NCBI GenBank assembly: GCA_023957215.1
Contig: JAMLHH010000006.1
Location: 55,854 to 119,853 of the forward strand
Length of the DNA stretch: 64,000 nucleotides
Reading direction: 5' to 3'
From: Chitinophagales bacterium
Lineage (GTDB): Bacteria > Bacteroidota > Bacteroidia > Chitinophagales > JADIYW01
How positions within the stretch are numbered: position 1 is the stretch's first letter; every line of letters begins with the position of its first letter. Under the pieces are notes generated by a model that saw only the letters and a list, made by a program, of their open reading frames with translations, was not told where the DNA came from and did not search any database. The position numbers and the translations under genes are program-made. Of the stretch, positions 56,659 to 64,000 are shown piece by piece.

Positions 56659-56706
56659 AACGGTAATGGTAGGACGAGTCGACTGCAAACGAAAAGCATA
56701 CCGGAA

Positions 56707-57675
56707 ATGACAATTAAAGAAGCAATAATAAAAAGTCTTGAAGATTTAGACAAGCCGGCTAATTCCATTGAAATATGCGACCATATACTTTCGAAGCAAT
56801 ATTATGAATTTGCAGGTAAGACACCTGCTTCAACCATTTCTGCTCAATTGGGAGACTTTATTCGTAATAGAGATACACGAGTAAAACGAATTAAACAGAC
56901 TAATGGAACATACTCCTATTATTTGACAAAAAATGAACAGAACATTGGAATTGATATTTTGAGTGGCGACACCGAGATTCAAAATACAAAACCAATTAAG
57001 ATAAGTAAATCAAAAACTTATGAAGAGCGGGATTTACACAAACTTTTGAGTACTTATCTCAAAAATATGGATACTTATTCAAAGACTATTTTTCACGAAC
57101 AATCAAATGGAAAAGATAGCAATCAGATTTGGACACACCCTGATATGGTTGGTATTAAATTCTTAAACTTACAGACAAAAGCAAGTCAAAACTTTTTGAA
57201 ATCAATAAATCGTGTTGATACTTTCAAGTTGAGTTCCTATGAGCTAAAAAGAGAAATTAATAGCGACAGTGAACTTAAAAAAGCATTTTTCCAAGCTGTA
57301 TCTAATTCAAGCTGGGCGAACTATGGGTATTTAGTTGCCTTTGAATTTAGCGATAGTTTAAACGAAGAAATGGCAAGACTTAATCAATCGTTTGGTATTG
57401 GAGTTATTGAATTAAATGCTAATCCGTATCAAAGTAAAGTACTTTATCCATCAATGTATAGAGATTTGGACTTCAAAACGATTGATAAACTCTGTAAGAT
57501 GAATAAAGAGTTTGAAAAATTCATCGAACAGACAGAAAAACTAATGACCGCAAGTGAAAAATATGTTTCAGGAGTAGAAAAAGAACTTAACGAATTTTGT
57601 GACAGTTACTTTGAAAATGATACAGATATAGAAAATTATTGCAAAGAGAAACATATCCTCTTAAACGACGATTGA
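56707..57675 (+). CDS. HARE-HTH protein with nuclease-like C-terminal domain (HrgA/COG2958-like)
   Basis: A 322-residue protein starting 48 bases after nrdJ. The first 75 residues fit a HARE-HTH winged-helix domain (TIKEAIIKSLEDLDKPANSIEICDHI, GKTPASTISAQLGDFIRN, YYL). The C-terminal domain (about 115-285) has HPDMVGIKF and, after a gap, SSYELKREI, which together look like the D and ExK of a PD-(D/E)XK nuclease. Similar proteins (HrgA) are found beside restriction systems. No methylase or other restriction gene is next to it. Nuclease activity is inferred. Confidence 0.7.
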   Translation: MTIKEAIIKSLEDLDKPANSIEICDHILSKQYYEFAGKTPASTISAQLGDFIRNRDTRVKRIKQTNGTYSYYLTKNEQNIGIDILSGDTEIQNTKPIKISKSKTYEERDLHKLLSTYLKNMDTYSKTIFHEQSNGKDSNQIWTHPDMVGIKFLNLQTKASQNFLKSINRVDTFKLSSYELKREINSDSELKKAFFQAVSNSSWANYGYLVAFEFSDSLNEEMARLNQSFGIGVIELNANPYQSKVLYPSMYRDLDFKTIDKLCKMNKEFEKFIEQTEKLMTASEKYVSGVEKELNEFCDSYFENDTDIENYCKEKHILLNDD

Positions 57676-57739
57676 TAAACAATTTGTATATTGTATAAAA
57701 CATTGGTATTTTATACAATAAAATAAGTGCAATGAAGTT

Positions 57740-58741
57740 TTACTTTAAGTATTCTATTACTTTTTCGACGTTTCCTTTTGAACCGATAAACACAGGTGTA
57801 CGCTGATGCAAAGAAGTGGGTTGTATGTCCAAAATCCTTTGTTCTCCATCTGTTGCTAATCCGCCGGCTTGTTCTTGCAAAAAAGCCATCGGGTTACATT
57901 CATACATCAATCTCAATTTGCCTCTGTTTTTCTTTACACTTTTGGGGTAAATAAAAATACCTCCTTTCAGTAAATTTCTATGAAAATCACCTACCATCGA
58001 GCCGATATATCTCAAACTGTAAGGCTTTTTATTTTCATTTTCGACTTGACAAAAATCCAAGTACTGTTTTACACCTTCCTCAAAATCGTGATAACCGCCC
58101 AAATTGACAGAATATATCTTGCCGTTTTTAGGAGTTTTTATATTAGGATGTGAAAGGCAAAATTCGCCTAATTCACTATCTAAGGTAAAGCCGTTGACAC
58201 CATTCCCTGTGGTATAAACCAACATAGTGGAAGAGCCGTAAATAACATAACCGGCTGCAACCAATTTATTGCCGGCTTGTAAAAAGTCATCTTTGGTACA
58301 AGATGTCCCAATAGGAGTTACTCTTTTATATATTGCGAAGATTGTACCGACGGTAGCGTTGCAATCTATATTAGAAGAGCCATCCAAAGGATCAAATAAA
58401 ACGACATATTTTGCGGTTTTACATTGGGGTGCATCGTGAAAAGAAACAAAAGTGTCTTCTTCTTCAGAAGCAATACCGCAACATTCTCCTCCGGATTTTA
58501 AATACTTGATAAAAATATCATTGGCAAATTGGTCTAATTTTTTGACCTCTTCTCCTTGAATATTAACGACACCTGCTTCACCGAGTATGTCTTCTACCAA
58601 CCCTGCTTTTCGCAAGTCTCTGTTAATCATTTTAGAGGCTACTGCAATATCTCTTAACAATCTCGATAAATCTCCGGAAGCTTCCGGTATTTCTTTTTGA
58701 TTTTCGATGATAAATTCATCAAGGATAACTAATCTTTTCAT
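57740..58741 (-). CDS. fbp: Fructose-1,6-bisphosphatase, class I
   Basis: Gluconeogenic phosphatase. The 333 residues have the metal site [10 protein letters not shown], the signature [15 protein letters not shown], the substrate region [23 protein letters not shown] and [25 protein letters not shown]. The length is normal for class I. It appears to be a single gene. Confidence 0.96.
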   Translation of the reverse strand: MKRLVILDEFIIENQKEIPEASGDLSRLLRDIAVASKMINRDLRKAGLVEDILGEAGVVNIQGEEVKKLDQFANDIFIKYLKSGGECCGIASEEEDTFVSFHDAPQCKTAKYVVLFDPLDGSSNIDCNATVGTIFAIYKRVTPIGTSCTKDDFLQAGNKLVAAGYVIYGSSTMLVYTTGNGVNGFTLDSELGEFCLSHPNIKTPKNGKIYSVNLGGYHDFEEGVKQYLDFCQVENENKKPYSLRYIGSMVGDFHRNLLKGGIFIYPKSVKKNRGKLRLMYECNPMAFLQEQAGGLATDGEQRILDIQPTSLHQRTPVFIGSKGNVEKVIEYLK

Positions 58742-58835
58742 TCGATTTTATAATAAAATGTAAATATATGTATTGCAATCGACAAACATAATAAATATGT
58801 TTGCACACTTATACGACAATGTGCATTTGTTGCAT

Positions 58836-59360
58836 TCAGGAATCCAATAAAGGGAAATATCTCTCTTTCAATATATCAAAATGGTGTAATTGATGACCAA
58901 TCGTACAAAAGCCAATTGCTTCTACGCTGACTTCATTGTCACCTATTTTACCGATGGTCTTTAGTTGGATTTTATTTAAACTTTTGAATAGGGTAGTGGT
59001 ACTTTCCCTTACAAGTATCAATTCATCTATCAAGTCAGAAATTTCTCTTTCATTCGCATAACTATTTGCGGCATAAGCATTTTCATCAAATCCCAAAAGT
59101 GCATTTTCATCTTTTCTTACAATATGTAAAACACGATAATTGAAAATTCTTTCCGTATCTATGAGATGTTGTAAAAGCTCATTTACCGTCCATTTACCGG
59201 GGAAATAGGCTCTTTGTTTTAATGCGGAAAGTTTTTGTACATCAAGTCTCTTGATGGTGTGTAAAGAATTTGACAATGCTAAATTTATTTCATTTTCTTC
59301 AATTAAATTAAAAAAATCGTAATAATAGGAGGGAGCAACTAAGTCTGCTTTTGTATTCAT
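58836..59360 (-). CDS. DinB-like four-helix protein
   Basis: A 174-residue DinB_2-type protein. It has a metal-binding His pattern of the family: FPGKWTVNELLQHLIDTERIFNYR with one His, and IGHQLHHFDILKERYF near the end with two. DinB-like proteins of this kind are probable metal-dependent hydrolases or thiol transferases; the substrate is unknown. It is divergent from aroC. Confidence 0.85.
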   Translation of the reverse strand: MNTKADLVAPSYYYDFFNLIEENEINLALSNSLHTIKRLDVQKLSALKQRAYFPGKWTVNELLQHLIDTERIFNYRVLHIVRKDENALLGFDENAYAANSYANEREISDLIDELILVRESTTTLFKSLNKIQLKTIGKIGDNEVSVEAIGFCTIGHQLHHFDILKERYFPLLDS

Positions 59361-59420
59361 AATTCAAATTTATAAATTTATGATATGGGAACAAATTCAT
59401 AATACTAAATTTTAAAAATA

Positions 59421-59428
59421 TATCTTTG
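59421..59428 (+). promoter_or_regulatory. Promoter-like box abutting the aroC start
   Basis: TATCTTTG followed by TGCC and then the aroC ATG (59433). If used, the message is leaderless or nearly so. Confidence 0.5.
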
Positions 59429-59432
59429 TGCC

Positions 59433-60515
59433 ATGTCTGGTAGTTCATTTGGTAAAGTATTTAAAATAAGCACTTTTGGTGAGTCTCACGGCAAAGCCAT
59501 TGGCGTTGTTATAGATGGTTGTCCGGCAGGACTAAAATTGGATATAGAGAAAATTCAAAAAGATTTAGATAGAAGAAGGCCGGGGCAGTCTAAAATTACT
59601 ACCCAAAGGAAAGAAGGAGATATTTGTCATATCCTTTCAGGTGTTTTTGAGGATGTCACTGAGGGAACGCCCATCGGTATGGTGATTTATAATGAAGATC
59701 AGAAATCCAAAGATTACGATCATATCAAAGATAAATACAGACCATCACACGCTGATTTTACTTTTGATGTAAAATTTGGAGTTAGAGATTATAGAGGTGG
59801 AGGACGCTCATCAGCGAGAGAAACTGCTGCACGTGTGGCTGCCGGGTCAGTTGCCAAACAATTATTGGCTACGGCAGGTATAGATATTCACGCTTATGTG
59901 TCACAAGTCGGAAATATTTTTTTGGAGAAAAATTACCAAGAGGTAGATTTTGACTTGATAGAATCCAATATAGTCAGATGTCCCGATGAAGAAACTGCCG
60001 AAAAGATGATACAGTTGATTACCCAAATGCGCAAAGAAGGCGATACTATCGGTGGAGTATTGACTTGTGTCATTAAAGGAGTTCCCGTAGGATTGGGCGA
60101 ACCTGTTTTCGACAAATTACATGCAGATTTGGCTAAAGCAATGATGAGTATCAATGCAACCAAAGGTTTTGAATACGGCAGTGGTTTTGAAGGGACACAA
60201 CTCAAAGGTAGTGAACACAATGATATCTTTTACAAAGATGAAGACGGTCAAATCAAAACAAAAACCAATAGAAGTGGTGGCATTCAGGGAGGTATTTCCA
60301 ATGGTATGGATATCTATTTTAAAGTTGCCTTCAAACCGGTTGCGACCATTATGAAAGTCCAAGAATCTTTAGATGTGAATGGTGACGAAGTAGAAGTTAG
60401 CGGTCGAGGTCGTCATGATCCATGTGTACTGCCAAGAGCCGTACCTATTGTAGAAGCAATGACTGCCTTGGTCTTGGCAGACCATTGGTTGAGAAATCGC
60501 AGTTCAAAATTGTAA
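59433..60515 (+). CDS. aroC: Chorismate synthase
   Basis: Last step of the shikimate pathway, converting EPSP to chorismate with reduced FMN. The 360 residues carry the three family signatures: [38 protein letters not shown] and [19 protein letters not shown], with [15 protein letters not shown] near residue 47. The length is normal. It supplies chorismate for menaquinone as well as aromatic amino acids, but it is far from the men genes. Confidence 0.97.
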   Translation: MSGSSFGKVFKISTFGESHGKAIGVVIDGCPAGLKLDIEKIQKDLDRRRPGQSKITTQRKEGDICHILSGVFEDVTEGTPIGMVIYNEDQKSKDYDHIKDKYRPSHADFTFDVKFGVRDYRGGGRSSARETAARVAAGSVAKQLLATAGIDIHAYVSQVGNIFLEKNYQEVDFDLIESNIVRCPDEETAEKMIQLITQMRKEGDTIGGVLTCVIKGVPVGLGEPVFDKLHADLAKAMMSINATKGFEYGSGFEGTQLKGSEHNDIFYKDEDGQIKTKTNRSGGIQGGISNGMDIYFKVAFKPVATIMKVQESLDVNGDEVEVSGRGRHDPCVLPRAVPIVEAMTALVLADHWLRNRSSKL

Positions 60516-60647
60516 AAAAAGAGGCTTTTAAATTGCTCAGAGAAATAAATTTTGATTTTTTTACCAAACAAACGTTTGATATATTTTTATTTTTCAAAAT
60601 GATTATTCTATATTAGACGATTATTAACAAAAAAGAAAACAATTTTT

Positions 60648-60971
60648 ATGACAGCAAAAGAAATAATTTTTGGTTTGCCGGAGAGATTTAAAGATGGTAA
60701 TGAATCTGAAACCGGAACTTTTCATTTTGAAATTGAAGGCGATGGTGGTGGCGAGTTTACCGTATCCGTTGAAAATGGTAATTGCAATGTTCAAGAAGGG
60801 TTGCAAGGTGAAGCTGATTGTGTGATTAGATCAACTGCATCAGATTTTGAAGATGCCGAATTAGGTCGTGTGAATAAACAAATGGCTGTCATGATGGGAA
60901 AAATCAAAATCAGCAATTTGGGTGCAATGTTGAAATTTATTTCTATGTTTGAAGAAATCGCACAAGATTAG
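60648..60971 (+). CDS. SCP2 sterol-binding domain protein
   Basis: A 107-residue soluble protein that is almost entirely one SCP2 domain, with TGTFHFEIEGDGGGEFTVSVENG and GEADCVIRSTASDFED. The fold makes a hydrophobic tunnel for lipid or acyl-CoA; the ligand here is unknown. A 132-base gap separates it from aroC, and a terminator follows. Confidence 0.88.
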   Translation: MTAKEIIFGLPERFKDGNESETGTFHFEIEGDGGGEFTVSVENGNCNVQEGLQGEADCVIRSTASDFEDAELGRVNKQMAVMMGKIKISNLGAMLKFISMFEEIAQD

Positions 60972-60991
60972 AATATTTATTTGATTGTAGG

Positions 60992-61021
60992 AAAAGCTGT
61001 TTCTTTTGAGACAGCTTTTTT
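60992..61021 (+). terminator. Intrinsic terminator after the SCP2 gene
   Basis: AAAAGCTGT pairs with ACAGCTTTT around a ten-base loop, with a T run following. The rest of the gap to 61265 is AT-rich and holds no gene. Confidence 0.85.
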
Positions 61022-61265
61022 GTTGGTATGTTCGTTAAACTCTATTTAACATAAATAATAAAAATTTGTCATATAATATATATTATGTTAAGTAATAAAT
61101 TTAAAACAACTACCTACTCTTTGGTATTTTTCTGATATACTACTATTTATTAAGTAAAGAATAAACAATACTATTGAAAATCACGAAATAAGAAACTAAA
61201 TTTGATTGGAAAGCTCGATAAATATTTGAAGAACGAATCAAGCAATATCCCGAAAAAAAATAAAA

Positions 61266-62024
61266 ATGATTAAAAACCTCTACTTAAAAAAAAAGTATTT
61301 TTTATTGAATCTATGCCTGTTAGTGCTTTTTATAAGTTCGTGTAAAAAAGATAAAATTGATCAAGGATTTATTATAAAGGCAATGGATATCGTCAATAAC
61401 TCTGATCTTGTAAAAAAAGTAAAAGCTGTTACTTATATTGAAAATGAGGAGTTTATAACAGAAGAAAAAATCATTGCTGAAGCAGATTATATAAATGACG
61501 GCTTTGAGTTGAAATTACCACATGTTCCGTCATCTGATCTTTTAATTAATGTAGCTGATGATTTATTTGAAGAAGGTGCTTCTTATCATTTTAGTGATAA
61601 AAATGTGAAAGGTTTCATTTTTGACGCCATCAACGCCTATGATCAAACAAATAATGAGATAGGTATTTTTTATTTATTGAAAGAAATAGAAACACCCACA
61701 GATTATACCTTTTACACTGCTTTTTGGATGTATTTGGATAAAGATTTGTCTATCTATGGTGAAGATAATAAAGTGAAATTTAATGTCAGGACGGTTGTCA
61801 ATTTTGAATTAAAACTGAATAAAGGATGGAACATAGTCTATTTTAAAAATAGAGATTGGTATGAAGATTCTGAAAATGGATTCGTGACCTCTACTCTTAT
61901 CACAGATGTAAAACCTAAAAACATTCGTCTCCAATGGAATTTTTTCGATTACAATAATTTTGTTAAAACTTCTGCACGACAAGCAAATAGTTTTTTCATA
62001 AGGGATTTAAAAACAAAGCGTTAG
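61266..62024 (+). CDS. Lipoprotein of unknown function
   Basis: A 252-residue lipoprotein with a signal peptide and lipobox-like LFISSC near residue 25. The rest is acidic and beta-rich (VKAVTYIENEEFITEEK, FYTAFWMYLDKDLSIYGEDNK, LKLNKGWNIVYFKN). I do not recognise the family. It is preceded by a long AT-rich stretch and ends 16 bases from the convergent S4 gene. Confidence 0.75.
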   Translation: MIKNLYLKKKYFLLNLCLLVLFISSCKKDKIDQGFIIKAMDIVNNSDLVKKVKAVTYIENEEFITEEKIIAEADYINDGFELKLPHVPSSDLLINVADDLFEEGASYHFSDKNVKGFIFDAINAYDQTNNEIGIFYLLKEIETPTDYTFYTAFWMYLDKDLSIYGEDNKVKFNVRTVVNFELKLNKGWNIVYFKNRDWYEDSENGFVTSTLITDVKPKNIRLQWNFFDYNNFVKTSARQANSFFIRDLKTKR

Positions 62025-62039
62025 CAAGTTTTGCTCATT

Positions 62040-62435
62040 TTATTCTTCTTCATCCCAAGATTTGAATTTCTCAATATCCCGTCTGTCTTTTTTCGTCGGA
62101 CGACCGACTCCTCTATCTCGTATTTCAAAATTTGTGAGAAATGCAGAAGCTTGTTTTTGAGTAAGTTCAGGAGGTGTAAGATCGGTATAACATTTTTGAG
62201 CGATTTCAGCTCCTACCCTTTTTTCAATAATGCGTTCCACTTTTACCGTATGTCTAATACTGTTTTTGGGGAAAGTAATGGATTGTCCGATTTGTATTTG
62301 AAACGAAGCTTTTACACTCACTCCCTCAACCTTTACTTTGCCGGAAGAGCAGATATCGGTAGCTAAGGTTCGAGTCTTAAACCAACGGGTTGCCCATAAC
62401 CATTTGTCAATTCTTGTTTTTGAAAGTTCAGACAT
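62040..62435 (-). CDS. S4 domain RNA-binding protein (Hsp15-like)
   Basis: A 131-residue protein with an N-terminal S4 domain (RIDKWLWATRWFKTRTLATDICSSGKVKVEG), followed by an acidic and basic tail (GRPTKKDRRDIEKF). In E. coli, Hsp15 (HslR) binds stalled 50S subunits carrying nascent chains. The tail is typical of the family. It is divergent from the 62471 gene. Confidence 0.9.
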   Translation of the reverse strand: MSELSKTRIDKWLWATRWFKTRTLATDICSSGKVKVEGVSVKASFQIQIGQSITFPKNSIRHTVKVERIIEKRVGAEIAQKCYTDLTPPELTQKQASAFLTNFEIRDRGVGRPTKKDRRDIEKFKSWDEEE

Positions 62436-62470
62436 GAAATAAAATTACTAACTTGCAGTAAAGCTTCAAA

Positions 62471-62863
62471 ATGAGAACTCTTAAATTTTACTTTTTAAGC
62501 ATAGTAATGGCTGTTTTTCTGATGTCTTGCAAGTCAAGTAAAAGCCTATCTGAAACAACAACGATAGAAAAATCGATGAAAGGGCTATGGAATATAGAAT
62601 ATGTAAACTGCTGTTTTAGAAATGCTGTTACTACTTATGGTGGAAAACAAAGTATAGAGTTTAATACCAAAAAGAAAACATATCGCCTAATCAATAGCGA
62701 CGGTGTGCTTCAAAAAGGCGCTTATTCTATTACCAAAGGTGAATTAGGTACTATGCTCAATTTACTCAACCAACCACCGGCTTTGATAAAAGTACAAGAT
62801 GATCATCTCGTTATAGATTGGTCATACATGGATTTAAGTCTGAATGTGTATAAAAGACCGTAA
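62471..62863 (+). CDS. Small lipoprotein of unknown function
   Basis: A 130-residue lipoprotein with lipobox-like VFLMSC near residue 20 and a Ser/Thr-rich linker. A lipocalin-like beta domain follows (KGLWNIEYVNC, KKKTYRLINSDG, LQKGAYSITKGELGTML, VIDWSYMDLSLNVYKR). It looks like the META/lipocalin-type small lipoproteins of Bacteroidota. No specific function is visible. Confidence 0.78.
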   Translation: MRTLKFYFLSIVMAVFLMSCKSSKSLSETTTIEKSMKGLWNIEYVNCCFRNAVTTYGGKQSIEFNTKKKTYRLINSDGVLQKGAYSITKGELGTMLNLLNQPPALIKVQDDHLVIDWSYMDLSLNVYKRP

Positions 62864-62990
62864 GAGATTCATCACGTCAGCAAGTTTCTTTTTAGCTCTA
62901 TTAGACCAAATTACTTTTCTTTTGCCCATTCTGAAATCCTTTCATTCGGCTTTCCAGATTTAATAAACAAACCATTTTTGTTGTTGTTCA
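62834..62990 (-). pseudogene. Possible toxin-antitoxin remnant
   Basis: On the minus strand a short frame reads FIKSGKPNERISEWAKEK and stop. Overlapping it, an ATG at 62929 gives MGKRKVIWSNRAKKKLADV, which looks like the start of a RelE/ParE toxin but ends after 31 residues, within the 3' end of the neighbouring gene. The arrangement (antitoxin tail overlapping toxin start) supports a decayed module. Evidence is weak because both pieces are short. Confidence 0.35.
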
Positions 62991-62991
62991 G

Positions 62992-63247
62992 TCATTTTTC
63001 CTTTTGGCTATTTTGGTTATATAAGCATTTTTGCGAAGCCGTATTACATATACTATCAACATTCAAATTCTTGTAATTTTTCATCCTATGGAAACAAGAT
63101 TTAGATATATAAAAAGACTTGTTTACGAATACAATTTCTTTATCTACCCAATGTAAATAATTTCTATAAATTTTGCAATCCACTACAAGTATCTCTCCAA
63201 ACACTTCACCTATTCCTCTGTTAACATAAAGAAATGGACTTAAAAGT
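62992..63247 (-). other. Gap with an uncertain 95-codon frame
   Basis: A minus-strand frame at 62992-63279 (with GEILVVDCKIYRNYLHWVDKE) covers this gap, but it overlaps the start of the next gene by 32 bases and matches no family I know. It may be a decayed gene. A functional product is not supported. Confidence 0.3.
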
Positions 63248-63937
63248 ATGAACGGTACATGGCAAGATGAGAACTTCATCCAAATATTAGAAACGGAATA
63301 TCTGACACACGATGTAAAAAGATTTAAGGTGACTAAACCCGAAGGTTATCAATTCATTCCCGGGGAAGCAACAGATATTGTGATAGATTTACCGGAGTGG
63401 AAGGGAAATCGTCATGCATTTACTTTTACAGGATTGAATGAATGGGATTTCTTGGAATTTACCATTAAAATTAATCGCCATCGCAATAGATTTACCAACA
63501 AGTTAGACCAACTGAAGGTAGGTGATGGATTGATTATTCACGATTCTTTCGGAGCTTTTAAATATCAAGGTGAAGGAATATTTATCGCTGGCGGAAGTGG
63601 TATCACACCTTTTATAGCTATACTTAGACAATTGGAGAAAGATGAGCAAATAGGAAATAATACGCTTCTGTTTTCTAATAAAACAGTGGGTGATATTATC
63701 CTCAAAGATGAATTTGAAAAGATGCTCGGGAATAGATTTCTCAATACGATTACAAGAGAAGATATTAAAATTTATCCGCATCAACGTATCAATCAAGAAT
63801 ATCTTGCCAAACATGTTCAAGATTTCTCACAGTATTTTTATATCTGTGGTAAACGTAAAATGATGGATGATATCAAAGTGGAATTGATGGCTCTTGGTGC
63901 AGATGAGAATAAAATAGTTACAGAGATGGATTTTTAG
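63248..63937 (+). CDS. Ferredoxin-reductase-like FAD/NAD(P) oxidoreductase
   Basis: A 229-residue protein with the FNR-like fold: FAD-binding beta-barrel with GNRHAFTFTGL (FAD motif, RxxS-type position weak) and NAD(P)-binding domain with IFIAGGSGITPFIAILRQL, DIILKDEFEKML and a closing YFYICGKRKMMDD. There is no 2Fe-2S domain, so it is a flavin-only reductase like flavodoxin/ferredoxin reductases or phenol-hydroxylase reductase stubs. The electron acceptor is unknown. Confidence 0.88.
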   Translation: MNGTWQDENFIQILETEYLTHDVKRFKVTKPEGYQFIPGEATDIVIDLPEWKGNRHAFTFTGLNEWDFLEFTIKINRHRNRFTNKLDQLKVGDGLIIHDSFGAFKYQGEGIFIAGGSGITPFIAILRQLEKDEQIGNNTLLFSNKTVGDIILKDEFEKMLGNRFLNTITREDIKIYPHQRINQEYLAKHVQDFSQYFYICGKRKMMDDIKVELMALGADENKIVTEMDF

Positions 63938-64000
63938 ACAATTTATTAGCCAGACGACATAATACCGAAAGTAATTATTAAGCAGCATATTGAATGTCTT

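Noticed and set aside
62031..62366. 111-codon plus-strand frame
   Set aside because: Antisense to the S4-domain gene, which has a recognisable family sequence.

Overview
The window is a piece of a Bacteroidota chromosome. The signs are AT-rich DNA, promoter boxes of the TAnnTTTG type instead of a sigma-70 TATAAT, a type IX secretion (T9SS) sorting domain, a PorP/SprF protein, GldC, a TonB-dependent receptor, menaquinone genes, DUF2911, DUF4142 and DUF4293 proteins, and a LuxC-like acyl-CoA reductase beside a ferredoxin. A gliding-type lineage such as Saprospiria, Chitinophagia or Flavobacteriia fits, but the window alone does not fix the class. Most of it is housekeeping.

Layout. 1-4 kb: a decayed GH13 alpha-glucosidase and a secreted M43 metalloprotease. 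4.1-4.6 kb: four tRNAs (Leu-TAA, two Gly-GCC, Gly-CCC). 4.6-10 kb: menE, menC, a DoxX protein, a GT2 glycosyltransferase and a TonB receptor. 10-16.4 kb: a periplasmic zinc protease, hypothetical proteins, a MacB-like permease and a DUF2911 protein. 16.4-19.7 kb: a protein-thiocarboxylate cysteine pathway (CysM-like synthase, JAMM protease, CysO-like carrier, MoeZ-like E1-rhodanese). 19.8-23.7 kb: nadK, an Omp85 protein, a CBS protein and dcd. 23.8-26.9 kb: a small accessory patch, an AAA/DUF4143 ATPase gene cut by a dead IS1380-like element. 27-35 kb: prfB with its programmed frameshift, a LuxC-like reductase, ferredoxin, purD, a 5'-nucleotidase, menA and menB. 35-46 kb: a PAP2-like protein, a PolX-PHP protein, a hydrolase, gldC, an ABC-F ATPase, a YyaL-like protein, a cold shock protein, NDH-2 and an enoyl-CoA hydratase. 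46-50 kb: PorP/SprF plus an OmpA/SPOR protein. 50-64 kb: an ABC exporter, truA, class II ribonucleotide reductase, a HARE-HTH nuclease-like protein, fbp, aroC and small genes.

The most striking signal is at 19571-19705, in front of the cysteine synthase gene. A promoter-like box is followed by a 23-codon reading frame with four cysteine codons in a row. A hairpin folds on those codons, a possible anti-terminator segment follows, and then a strong intrinsic terminator lies 12 bases before the cysM start codon. This is the layout of ribosome-mediated attenuation responding to cysteine. It sits before a pathway whose carrier protein ends in Gly-Gly-Val-Ala, so it should need trimming by a protease before it can accept sulfur; a JAMM protease is encoded in the same cluster.

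The men genes are split between two loci about 27 kb apart (menE-menC and menB-menA). PorP/SprF, GldC and the sorting-domain protease point to a working T9SS/gliding apparatus encoded mostly elsewhere.
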